Positions 46,001 to 55,837 of a stretch of DNA of 64,000 nucleotides are shown here, piece by piece. The number at the start of each line of letters is the position of its first letter. Within the stretch, counting starts at the first letter, position 1. This DNA is from Amyelois transitella (lineage: Eukaryota; Arthropoda; Insecta; Lepidoptera; Pyralidae): positions 1,907,501 to 1,971,500 of the forward strand of contig NC_083525.1 in the NCBI RefSeq assembly GCF_032362555.1, read 5' to 3'. The notes beneath the pieces are model-generated. The model was not told the DNA's origin and did not search any database. It saw nothing but the letters and a program-made list of their open reading frames with translations. The position numbers and the translations under genes are program-made.

Positions 46001-49000
46001 TGCCTCGACTCATCGCACATACCGAACGAGGTTTACTTCGGCGATGTTGCCGTCTCCATGGAGGTGTTGTTCAACTATTACGACGCTAACGCCGAGCGGG
46101 AGAAGCTGGCAACACAGGCCGCTCACATAGCGGCGCAGAAGGCGGCCGCGGCCAAATTGGCGGCGGCCAAGTTGCAAGCGAGAGGCATTATTTCCAATGA
46201 GGTGATTGCTTTGTCATCTCAGACTGTATTCCCGTTTGGATATGGTCGATATTAGTTTTTTTTTTTGTGTAATCTATACTAATATTATAAAGTGTTTGTT
46301 TGTTTGTTTGAACGCGCTAATGTCTCAGGAACGCTTGGTTCTATTTGAAAAATTATTTTTGCTTTGAATAGACCATTTATCGAGGAAGGCTATATAACAT
46401 CACGCTGCAACTATAAGATGGGTTTTTCGCAAATTCCACTTTAACTATAGTTTTTATGTTCAGACTTTAGGTATATATATGCAAAATTTTAATAATATTG
46501 GTTCAGTAGATAACGCGTAAAGAGGAAATAAATGAACAAACAAACTTTATTTCGCATTTATAATATTACTCTGGTTGGAAATAACAGGGTTCCGTACATG
46601 TCTTTTTCGAATGCACATCACAGACATTCAATAATTGACACAGGATTATTTATCTGTTTGCTATATTCTACTGGTAGAGAATGTAATTAGCATTAAGTCC
46701 ACCTATTGTACATTTGAGGCTCAATAAAGTTTTTAAATTAAAAAAAAATTTTATACCAAAATGTGAATTTATTTTTTGTTTACAGGTGACAACAGTGGAT
46801 TCTTCATCAGACGACGACTCCTCAGGGGAATCCGGCAGCGATTCCGACGACAGCGATGACGTAAGGGTATCCCCTATTTTCTTTTTTAAACTAACCCCTT
46901 GTATATAATAAGTAGTTTTAATTTTAATTAAATTTAGTCGTATAAGTAGCGAGTAGTTTAATTTTTTTTTTTTAATATAAATAAGTGTGTTCGCTTAAGC
47001 CGTAATAATTTGGTATTTCGGAAGGGAGTACTGGGCCCAGATGGGCGTAATTGCTTGTATTTTTTTTTCTTATAAGTGTGTGTATGTTTGTGCTTTTAGC
47101 TAAGGTATTAATTAGACGCTGTACGCAAAAAAAAAATATATATTATATTACCTTACAATTCCAGGACCATTTAATATTTTCCCCGTGGATGTCGTAAAAG
47201 GCGACTAAGGCAAAGGCTAATAATAGAGTACGGATTCTTCTTGTAGGCGATAGACACTAGCGACCCGACACTATTTGAATCTCAATTTCATTATTAAATC
47301 ATACAGATGAACGTGCTTTTTCAGTTTCATCAATAGACGTGTCTACATGTATGTATGTATGTAATGTAGTCGTTCGCAGCGAAAGCGGTCTTCATTTATT
47401 TTGTAAATATCTCGGAAAGGTACTGAACCAATAATTTATTGAATTAATTGCGTCATAGAATATTAAATTTTCTGTCACACGTATGCCATTACGATGCTTC
47501 ACTTTTTTTCAAGCCACATTACGTCTGCTTTTTTTTCTACGTCTATGTGGTCACTTGAAAAAAATATTCTTGTTTGAAACACTCATTTTTGTTCATACTT
47601 CATTTCTCTTCACATTTCTTTCTTTATAGCATAGTGTCTATTCATTCCATTGTAAGCTTTTTGCATCAAAGCTTAAGGCACAAAGTTGACCCATGCCTCC
47701 ACCATCCTATCTTCTTCCTGTCGTTATCTCGGTTACATTCTCACCCCTCAGGAGAAGACTACTACCCAACCTGCGACTTTTAACCATGGTTCTGTATTGG
47801 ACCACCCACCACAATTCCTTCCCATAATACATTTCAATTATACATACATATGTACATATAATCACGTCTATATCCCTTGCGGGGTAGACAGAGCCAACAG
47901 TCTTGAAAAGACTGATAGGCCACATTGAGCTATTTGGCTTAATGATAGAATTGAGATTCAAATAGTGACAGGTTGCTAGCCCGACGCCTAAAAGAAGAAT
48001 CCCAAGTTTATAAGCCTATTCCGTAGTCACCTTTTACAACATCCATGGGAAAGGGATGGAGTGGCCCTATTCTTTTTTCTATTAGTGCCGGGCACCACAC
48101 GGCGCTATACTTATACATACATACATATACATAACAACGTTTTTATCTCTTACGTAGTAAAAAGAGCTACCTAACAGTCTCGAAAAGACTGAAACTTTAT
48201 TGATTTAATAACTGCAGGACGCCCCCCTAAAACGGGGTCCGGGGCGGCCGAAGGGCTCCAAGAACAGCTCCCCGCGGCCGACCGCCGCGCCCGGGGCGCA
48301 GCGCCGCGGCCGCCCGCCCGTGCCGCCGGAGCTGCGGCAGCCCGGCATCACAGACATGAAGAAGTTCTGCAAGGCAGCGGGGATACGGTTCGACTACAAG
48401 AAGCTGGTGGAAGGTAACAATACAATACAAATTATCTTTATTGCCCCAAAAAAAAAAAATACATAATGTTTATAAAAATAAAGTACCCGAAGGTACTTAG
48501 CTAAAAGTACCCGAAACCGCCGACCTTGTATGAAGAGAGTTATGAATGTGGATGAAGCGAAGGAAGTATGCAGAGATCGTGGCAAGTGGAAAGAGGTAGT
48601 CTCTGCCTACCCCTCCGGGAAAGAGGCGTGATTTTATGTATGTATGTATGTATATAAAAATAACGGGGGGATTTGAAAAAAGAACGCTCTAAATTGGGAA
48701 ATTTGATTAAAAAGATCAAAAAAATATAAAAGATCACTATTTTTTCGCTTCGCTTCAAATTGAGCAAAACAAACTAGTGTGAAGTGAGTTTGAAAAAAGA
48801 ACGCTTCGAATTTAGCGCAAGAGGTTGGTGAAAGGCGAGTTTGAAAATAGAATATTTTGAGTGACACTACCACTAGCATGAGTTATTTGAAAATGGAACA
48901 GCTTAGTGAGCTCAATACTGGCATGAAAATGTCTACCTGTTATTTGATAAAAAAAATCGAGATTGAGACATAGGGAATACAAAAAATATCATTGAAGTAA

Positions 49001-50630
49001 TCTTTAATCCATGAATATGTAGGCGTTTGCCTTCAATCTTGTATGTAATGCCATGTTTAACTGACATTCACAAAATTAATTAAAAAGAAACATTCAGACA
49101 TTGTCAAAAATTTGGCATTGGCATAATATTTTTTAAATAACAGTTTTCAATTTTTTTTACAACATCCTTCCTTTCAGGTTGCACAAAGAATAAAGAACGA
49201 GTCCAGAAAATGTTGGACCTCCTCATCGAAGCGGGATTAGAAGGGAAGCCCACGTTAGAGAAGTGTAAAGCGATCAAACAGGCGAAAATAGACAAGAAAG
49301 AACAAGAGAAGCAGTCGAAGAGGGAAGCGAAGGCGAAACATAAAGAAGAAGACGGTATGTTACAACAAATTTTCTTAAATAAATAAATAAATATATACGG
49401 GACAAATTCCACAGATTGTGTTAGCCTCGAAGTAAGTTCGAGATTTGTCTTACTTATTCATCCGTCAGCTGATTGTTGCGTGAATTTGTATCACTTTCAC
49501 TGCATATTATTAAGCAAAGTATAAAGCATCTCTTTCCGCGTCTGTCCCTTTGTATGTATGTATGTGTGCTCAGAACTGTAAAATTAAACATGTACAATTG
49601 TTGTGAGTTATTAAAAGAATAAAAGTAATTTTGCGGGGCACGTTGCATTAAAAAGCGCGGCACACACAGAGAATGACATATGTGATATATGACATATACC
49701 AATTATACAAGAAAAAGTTGCGAAAGTTGCGTAATTTTAAAGATTTAAGCATACAGACAAACAGACTAAAATAGCGACTTTGTTTTATACTATGTAGTGA
49801 TACCCGTGCATAGCCGGGGCGGGTCGCTAGTTTATCACACACCAAACTGAATCTTCTTCTTCGTCGTTACCTTTTCCCACATATACGTAATTTATATCTA
49901 TATGTAGTATATAAGTAATTTATTTGACGTCAACCAATGTTGTGAAACCAAACGTTTTGACAATTATTAAGAGATATCAAGTATTCTATAATAATGAATA
50001 AAAATGAATAAAAATTTTGAATTTTGAATATACACACACACACACACACACACGTGCCGTGTGGTTCCCGGCACCAATACAAAAAATAATAGGACCACTC
50101 CATCTCTTTCCCATGGATGTCGTAAAAGCCGACTAAGGGGTAGGCTTATAAACTTGGGATTCTTCTTTTAGGCGATGGGCTAGCAACTATTTGAATTTCA
50201 ATCCTATCTTAAAGCCAAATAGTTGAATATCAGTCTTTACAAGACTGTAGGCTCTGTCTACCCCGCAAGGGATATAAACGTGATTATATGTATGTATGTA
50301 TGTATGCACACACACACATATACCTACTACACACCAAACTGAATGTTGTTTGACTTCGAATCCGTATATGTAGGTATGTTTGTATGTATGCACACACACA
50401 CACACACACACACATACTTACTACATACACACCAAACTGAATGTTTGACTTGGAATCCGCCAGGCGAGCCAGCGGAGCCGGCGGGGCGGCGCATGACGCG
50501 CGGCGCGACGGGCGTGGCGCCGCGCAAGCACATCGTGATCTCGTCGGACGAGGAGGACGACACGCCCGCCGCGCGCCGCACGCTCTCCAAGCTGCGCTCC
50601 AGCGTCAACGACCACTCCGACGACGAGTAG
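34047..50630 (+). CDS. Nuclear protein with AT-hooks and HIRIP3-like C-terminal segment
   Basis: Fourteen coding exons: 34047-34149, 36229-36441, 37712-37878, 39313-39406, 40828-40878, 41372-41416, 42566-42644, 43330-43414, 45239-45441, 45985-46201, 46786-46860, 48218-48413, 49178-49354 and 50464-50630; 1872 nt, 623 aa. Phases close throughout. In order: a Tyr/Pro-rich low-complexity region (35-105); LKPEIKLEPTD with a SUMO consensus (K144); a Lys/Pro linker; an AT-hook (KKRGRPKGS, ~281); a Pro/Ala/Arg stretch; RWSDDCLDSSHIPNEVYFGD; an acidic Ser/Asp tract (~420-444); AT-hook-like repeats (KRGPGRPKGS, RRGRPP); then MKKFCKAAGIRFDYKKL and GLEGKPTLEKCKAIK. That last part resembles HIRIP3, an H2A-H2B chaperone with a CHZ motif. 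Acidic IVISSDEEDD lies near the end. A role in chromatin is inferred. The name HIRIP3 covers only the C-terminal part. Exon 9 is extremely GC-rich and its acceptor has a poor pyrimidine tract. Confidence 0.82.
34150..35910. other. Part of intron 1 of the HIRIP3-like gene
   Basis: Unique AT-rich sequence; no exon or repeat family recognised. Confidence 0.4.
35916..36120 (+). mobile_element. SINE copy with deletion near the head
   Basis: Jumps from the GTGCCGTGTGG head to GGCGACTAAGG; tail intact. It ends about 110 bp before exon 2. Confidence 0.7.
36486..36742 (-). mobile_element. tRNA-derived SINE, full length
   Basis: The minus strand begins with a tRNA-like head (GGCCTCTGTGGCGCAGCGG, box A; GGTTCGAATCC, box B) and continues about 180 bp to an A-rich end after the ATATACGGGACAAAT segment. 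In intron 2 of the HIRIP3-like gene. Confidence 0.9.
37189..37312 (-). mobile_element. SINE 3' half
   Basis: 5'-truncated after GATTCAAATAGTGACA. Confidence 0.7.
38236..38352 (+). CDS. Possible in-frame alternative exon (array copy 4)
   Basis: Follows ctccgcag and ends ATG|gtaagt. It is 117 nt, phase 0 at both ends, so inclusion between exons 3 and 4 adds 39 residues without a frame change, including a second SUMO-type IKLEPTD site. Intron lengths to its neighbours (357 nt upstream) are normal. Use is not demonstrated. Confidence 0.4.
38552..38668 (+). CDS. Possible in-frame alternative exon (array copy 6)
   Basis: Same structure as copy 4: ctctgcag acceptor, 117 nt, phase 0-0, gtaagt donor. 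It is separated from copy 4 by 199 nt, so both could be included in one transcript. Confidence 0.4.
38795..38937 (-). mobile_element. TRIM relic with intact tRNA-Trp primer-binding site
   Basis: Interior end, primer site and LTR end of the element described at 31454-32411. Plus-strand ATCACGTCGGGGTCACCA (38832-38849) equals the 3' end of animal tRNA-Trp including CCA. The relic lies just after the 158-bp array. Confidence 0.75.
38975..39145 (-). mobile_element. SINE, degenerate
   Basis: Recognisable at GATTCAAATAGTGA and ACGACATACATGGGAAA; heavily mutated. Confidence 0.5.
39781..39897 (+). mobile_element. LINE 3' end with TATG tail
   Basis: Encodes MNVDEAKEVYRDRGKWKDVV on the plus strand, then a stop and tail. 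Confidence 0.75.
40031..40297 (+). mobile_element. Full-length SINE with 8-bp duplication
   Basis: GAATAATA is found on both sides. Intron 4 of the HIRIP3-like gene. Confidence 0.75.
40977..41225 (-). mobile_element. SINE copy
   Basis: Nearly complete. Intron 5 of the HIRIP3-like gene. Confidence 0.75.
41247..41345 (+). mobile_element. LINE 3' end next to exon 6
   Basis: Ends about 27 bp before exon 6 (41372) of the HIRIP3-like gene. Confidence 0.7.
41445..41726 (+). mobile_element. Non-autonomous Helitron, copy 4
   Basis: TCTACACTAATATT start, CTAG|T end; contains an expanded (GTTT)n run. Confidence 0.8.
41841..42060 (-). mobile_element. SINE, diverged
   Basis: Tail and core recognisable, head decayed. 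Confidence 0.55.
42271..42530 (+). mobile_element. Non-autonomous Helitron, copy 5
   Basis: TCTATACTAATATGATAAAG start, CTAG|T end. Its right ~150 bp are nearly identical to copy 4. Confidence 0.8.
42664..42941 (+). mobile_element. Non-autonomous Helitron, copy 6
   Basis: TCTATACTAATATT start about 20 bp after exon 7, CTAG|T end. Confidence 0.8.
43075..43212 (+). mobile_element. LINE 3' end, decayed
   Basis: Weak match with a short tail; just upstream of exon 8. Confidence 0.5.
43415..45238. other. Intron 8 of the HIRIP3-like gene
   Basis: No known repeat family seen. The middle part (about 44040-44900) may be an old element, but I cannot assign it. Confidence 0.4.
46266..46420 (+). mobile_element. 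Helitron 5' half, truncated
   Basis: TCTATACTAATATTATAAAG start, lost after CACGCTGCAACTATAAG. Confidence 0.65.
47165..47370 (+). mobile_element. SINE copy, diverged
   Basis: Core and TATG tail present, head lost. Intron 11 of the HIRIP3-like gene. Confidence 0.65.
47842..48195 (-). mobile_element. Full SINE followed by a second SINE tail fragment
   Basis: 47842-48108 is near complete. 48112-48195 is another minus-strand tail part that ends 22 bp before exon 12 (48218). Confidence 0.75.
48506..48654 (+). mobile_element. LINE 3' end, best-preserved copy
   Basis: The plus strand encodes MNVDEAKEVCRDRGKWKEVV then SAYPSGKEA and a stop, followed by GATT and (TTATG/TATG)n. The 3' segment from CTCTGCCTACCCC to the tail resembles that of the SINE. 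Confidence 0.85.
49388..49450 (-). mobile_element. tRNA-derived SINE, 3' fragment
   Basis: Same 3' segment as 36486-36742 (ACGGGACAAATTCCACAGAT). Confidence 0.6.
49797..49830 (+). mobile_element. 3' terminus of a second Helitron-like family
   Basis: A GC hairpin around CATAGCCGGGGCGGGTCG is followed by CTAG|T. The left limit is unclear, probably near 49450. Confidence 0.5.
50030..50303 (+). mobile_element. SINE inserted in (AC)n
   Basis: (AC)n runs lie on both sides (50030-50052 and about 50305-50318), so the duplication cannot be measured. Intron 13 of the HIRIP3-like gene. Confidence 0.7.
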
Positions 50631-50648
50631 GTCATTATATATTATATA

Positions 50649-51045
50649 TCTATACTAATATTATAGTGCCGTGTGGTTCCCGGCACTATTACAAAAAAGA
50701 ATAGGACCATGGTCCATGGATGTCGTAAAAGGCGACTAAGGGATAGGCTTATAAACTTAGGATTCCTCTTTTAGGCGATGGGCTAGCAACCTGTCACTAT
50801 TTGAATCTCGGTTCTATCATTAAGCCAAATAGCTGAACGTGGCCATTCAGTCTTTTCAAGACTGTTGGCTCTGTCTACCCCGCAAGGGATATAGACGTGA
50901 TCATATGTATGTATGTATGTATATTATAAAGCTGAAGAGTTTGTTTGTTTGAACGCGCTAATCTCAGGAACTACTGGTTCGAATTGAAAAATTCGTTTTG
51001 TCTTGAATAGACCATTTATCGAAGAAAGCTTGAGGCTATACAGGG
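50649..51045 (+). mobile_element. Helitron split by a nested SINE
   Basis: The Helitron 5' end (50649-50664) is interrupted by a complete SINE (50665-50930) and resumes with ATTATAAAGCTGAAGAG. ATATTATA is present on both sides of the SINE. The Helitron 3' part is lost. Confidence 0.9.
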
Positions 51046-54000
51046 TGACATTTAAAACAACTGCATCCTTTTAAACATAGACTATACCCATGCTACTGAG
51101 CCGTTTGAGCCTATTTTTATTTAAATTTAACGTCATCATTTTCACATTTAAAAAACCCACAATAATACGTCACACGCTTTAATACAGACCAATACTACAA
51201 AAAGAAATTAAAACTAAACATGTAAATAAATGTCTGAAAAATAAATTATTTATCTCAATCCGCAGGTAATTAACTTCCCTGCCTGGTGACCTCCATAGTG
51301 GTTGTTTAGGCAGTGAACAGACACTAGCGACCCCTAGAAAGTGCTTCGACGGGAGCCGCATTCCTACTAATATAGGTTAACAAAAAAAAAGGTTAGCACG
51401 TGACACATTTTATTGTATAACAATGACATTTTGGTTAGAATCGACGAATCTATCAGTACGAGTATTTTGATTTGCTATAATAGTGTGCTACTTATAGGAA
51501 AATAACATACTGTGCCGTATTCGTTTACGTAGTGGGAATAGAATGACGGTTGAGTAAGAAGATAGTGTGTTTCGCGGTTTATTTGAATGGATAAAAAGCG
51601 CCTCTAGCGGATATTATATGGAACTACACGAAAAATTACATTGGAGTGTAAAAACAATAATTGTAGTATAAGAGTGCTTTTTTGAATAGAAATCTCTTCC
51701 AGAAGACATGTGAGAGAAGAAATGATTATTTATCAGACGTCAAGTTGAGGGATTAAAGCATTTTGGCGTATAATTTTTTTTTTATTCGCTAGTAATGATA
51801 GTCAAAACTCGTATCAGCCGCGTGAAATAGTTTTTCGTCTAAATATGATGATTTAAGAACTATTTATCAATTAGTTTTGGCCAAAATCTGATAGAAAACT
51901 TTTGTATAAATTTCGGCTGATGTAAATTATTTTTCTTTATCGTGACACAGTATTAAAAATAAAATTTATTAGGCCTACCTATATTCTAAAAATTTACTGT
52001 ATTACGATAATGGAAAATAAGTTTGCAGCTAAGAAACCAGACATATTTTTTTAACAAGATTAAATTAAAATTATTGATATATAATAAATTGTTGGAAGCG
52101 TGCGAAGCCTTAAAAATAATTGTAGTGTGGATTTGGAAGAGAGACGAGACAATAGAGTAATATGTTTCGGAATTCTATAAGTAGTGAGGGTTGCGACAAT
52201 CGGTAGATTTTTCAAAGCGCCAATCGTAATATTGAAGATGTTTCTTAACACAAAATTGACCTAAAAGGGACTTGCATACATATATGACTGAAAAACATTA
52301 AGAAATTGGATAAATAAAAAAGTTGGAAATTCCAATCGGGAATTTTATCGATGTGCTTATTTGCTATTGATTTAAATCTTAATTGGACCTTAAAGCTACA
52401 ATAGGCAAACCTTCTTCTAAAAAATTATTCGTGCCTAATTATCTTATATAAATATGAAAGAATTCATTATTGTGTTTCAATAAAATCTAAAAAAAAAACT
52501 TTTTTTTAAATTACTCTTTAGTGGCTACCCCTTGTTGCAACTCTATAGATGCGTAGATCTTTGGCTTTACAGTTCTTTATAGTTGAGACGTATCGTATAG
52601 CAAAGAAAGCAATGGAAGTTTAGAAATTTTACTGAAGTACTGCTGGTTATTATGCTTATTTAATTTATTTTTAATGGCAACTAACTCATTTGTCGCATTT
52701 ATATGCGTGTAAACGATATCGAAATTATAATGCTAAGCGAGTCAAAAATTTGATTTTAGAATTTTTATTAATACTTGTTTGTTTTATCAGACTTTTTTCG
52801 GCATTAATATTAAGTAACTTTTTTTTTAAATGCAATAAATGATGCGAAACAATGCACAAACACTGTCCGAAGGCAGTTCGATGATCTCTTCCATTCTTAT
52901 TATATATTATTCGAATTTTGAAATAATATTGGCAGTTTTCTTCGCATTAGGTTTGATTTCGAACCATATTATAAGTTTGATAAAGTCGCAGGGACTGGAA
53001 TGATATACAAGGAATTTTTTTTAAGTGTGAATGAATAAGTTTGGATATGGAATGAAGTGTAGGACTAAAATCCCTCGCCTATATAAGTAGAGATAGAACG
53101 TGGCTTGTTGTACTGGCACTCATATTGTTCATTTGTGCCTATAAATTTAACTAATCTATGTGTGTGAGTTCATATATCTATATAATTTTTCATTTATTTA
53201 CATTGTAATAGGAGAATATTTTGAGTGGAGTCAGATTTTATACACTAGTTTTTAATGGAAATATAATAAATTGGTGACACCAAGAAGTTAACATTAGGTA
53301 TCTTTAGGTCGTGTATATATTGAGAAAAAAAATACATAATATTATGTGTCCTACTTTATTTTTGTACAGAATTATATTGGAACGTTTCAGCTTTGTATAT
53401 AGCAATTACAAAATGGCGTGAAATTGCAATGTGAAGCGGATTGGCTGTAGATCGTGTTTATTTATGTTCGGTTCTTATAAGTTTAAGAATTTATTTACAA
53501 CGCTGCAAAATATTTGCATTTAATAAGCAAGACGCGTAAGAAACTATTATTTCTTTAAATTTTTTTTTGGCTTGCAATACTTATATCGTTGCAATTATAT
53601 ATATGGCAACATTTAACTAACAGTAAGTGTTTTAAAAAGGCATTTATAACATTTCGTATTATCACAAGTTATGTCTTAAAAATCTTTACAATTTTACTAC
53701 ATACAAATACTATGTTAATTGCTTCTAATTTCTACGAGGTTGCCAGATACAAAGGTTTTTAACAAAAAGGTACCCATATCTCAACTTATGGAGCTCAGTG
53801 TACTTTATAAGTGTAGAAAGTAGTTGAAGACCGTATACCGTTTTTTTAGCCTAATTATTGCTTTTTTATGACTATGGTTATGGCAAAAAAAAAACGTAAT
53901 CTACTCCAATGTACGTAATTAAAATTGATGGAACCCAATGTCATATATAGTACACATATCGTCAGCCCCCCTTGAATAGGAGGTGATTAATACACAAAAG

Positions 54001-54940
54001 ACACTATTAAGATTTTGTAGGGATTCAAGAGCTCTTTCTGCGCTGATAGAGAGCAAACGCGAGACCAGCGCAGTCCGCCCACGATTCAGCTTCTATTACC
54101 GGAAAGTTGGTATAGACGAGGTGTGGTGAACACTTCGCCTCGTGAAACGTAATTTATGTTGCTATCCCACCACTGACACCATTTTATGTAAAGAGTGGTT
54201 TTGAAAAAATGCTTCACACACGATTGTTACTTAAGCATAAGGTCGAAAATCTGCTGTATTGATGAAGATTATAATTGTCAAATATTTAACTCTTCTAAAG
54301 CTACCAAGTATGCTGGAGGTTAAATCAAAAAGTTCCATTTAACAGTGAAAAGACGTCTAATTTAATAAGCACCTTCGGAGTCGAACTAGTTCAGAGGTTA
54401 TGGAGGAACAGATGTACATCCATACCCACATACATACAGGTCAACATCATGATGGTTTCGTTCGCTATAGGTTAAAAAATAAAACACCGTCATTTGCTTA
54501 CATCTTTATAATTACATTTGATTTATTTAAAAGTACCAGCATTATAGGGAAATCTGAATAGTAAAAAAGGAAAAACTAAAAAATAGTTAATAATACTTTA
54601 TAAGCACACTGACCTCCATAAGCAGATAAAGTTAGACTTTTTAAAATTCATTTCATTGTGCAATTTTCACTGGAAAATTTAACGTGACCTTGTTAATGAC
54701 ACGTTTTATATTCGCTCTTTTTCTATCTCTGAGGATAGTGATAAAGAAAGAAAGAGAGGGAGGACATATGACTTGTCAACGTAGTTTTTCAGTTATACAA
54801 ACGAAGCTATGTTATGTCTTTTTGAATTTTAAATAATAATAAATTTGAACTGGTAATTCTTTTTGGCGGATAATAATGATGAGATGAATCTCAATTCCAA
54901 CGGAAATTTTCATAATCTTGTTTTGTCAGTGCAGCTATCA

Positions 54941-54963
54941 GTATATATATATATATATATATA
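54941..54963. repeat. (TA)n microsatellite
   Basis: About eleven TA units. Confidence 0.9.
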
Positions 54964-55144
54964 TTTATGGTAATATAATATACTTATTTAAAAACATTAG
55001 CAAATGATGAAATCAGACGCAAGCATGTACCTATATCATAAAATCAGAAAAATGTCTGTTGTAAGTCAATCAGTTAAATAAAAGATCTCAAAATTAGTGA
55101 AAAAAATAATAACAATTCAGGAGTCGAAGGCGATATACATAGTA

Positions 55145-55221
55145 CAGTCAACAGCATATCACCTATACAAAATGCCTCTTTTTACTGTGTGATAGAAGCA
55201 AACTTGATATGCGGTTGGCTG
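55145..55221. mobile_element. TA-flanked MITE, copy 2 (77 bp)
   Basis: CAGTCAACAGCATATCA at the left and its near-complement at the right, with TA on both sides; related to 28924-29015. Confidence 0.75.
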
Positions 55222-55773
55222 TAGTAACTATATTTAAAAAAAAAACACTAACATTGAGAGTCACAGTATCTATTAATACATACCTTTTTTTTTAAATTAC
55301 TGTTCAATTGATTTTACACTAGACTCTTGTTATAAATACTATAATAGTATTAACTCCCACTGCATTTAATCAATTTAATTTTTGAGATACGAAGTATGAT
55401 AACTATACATACATATATGCATAAAGTAACTATCACAAGTGACATTAAATAATTTATGAAAAAAATATTTTTCGTTACTATTTTAAGTATCATTTTATTT
55501 ATTCACGAACGATATTTTATTATCGCTAAATTGGGCCGAACATTTTAAATCAAATTAACAGTAAGACAATCAAATATAAGTTTAAAAAAATATATATTGG
55601 TAATGCTCATCTTATGTATTTAAAAGTGTGTTGTAGGATGTCAGATTATATCTTGATTCCAGTAAAGATGTGATTAGTTTTAGACGAGAAAAAAACCCAC
55701 TGACAAAAAACAGCTGAATTTATTAAACAAGGTTTAGTTTGTTACATATAGAGTGTTACATGTAATTTTATGT

Positions 55774-55837
55774 ATATAAACTCAAAACTTAATGTAACGT
55801 GTATACGTTACATTAAATTTTGAGTTACGTTTATATA
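55774..55837. repeat. Near-perfect inverted repeat
   Basis: Arms of about 27-32 bp with one mismatch and one 5-nt insertion around a 4-nt loop (GTAT); the core is CTTAATGTAACGT. Confidence 0.85.

Noticed and set aside
50421-50635. Minus-strand frames over the last HIRIP3-like exon
   Set aside because: Antisense shadow of a GC-rich exon; the plus-strand exon fits splice phase and ends in an acidic tail.
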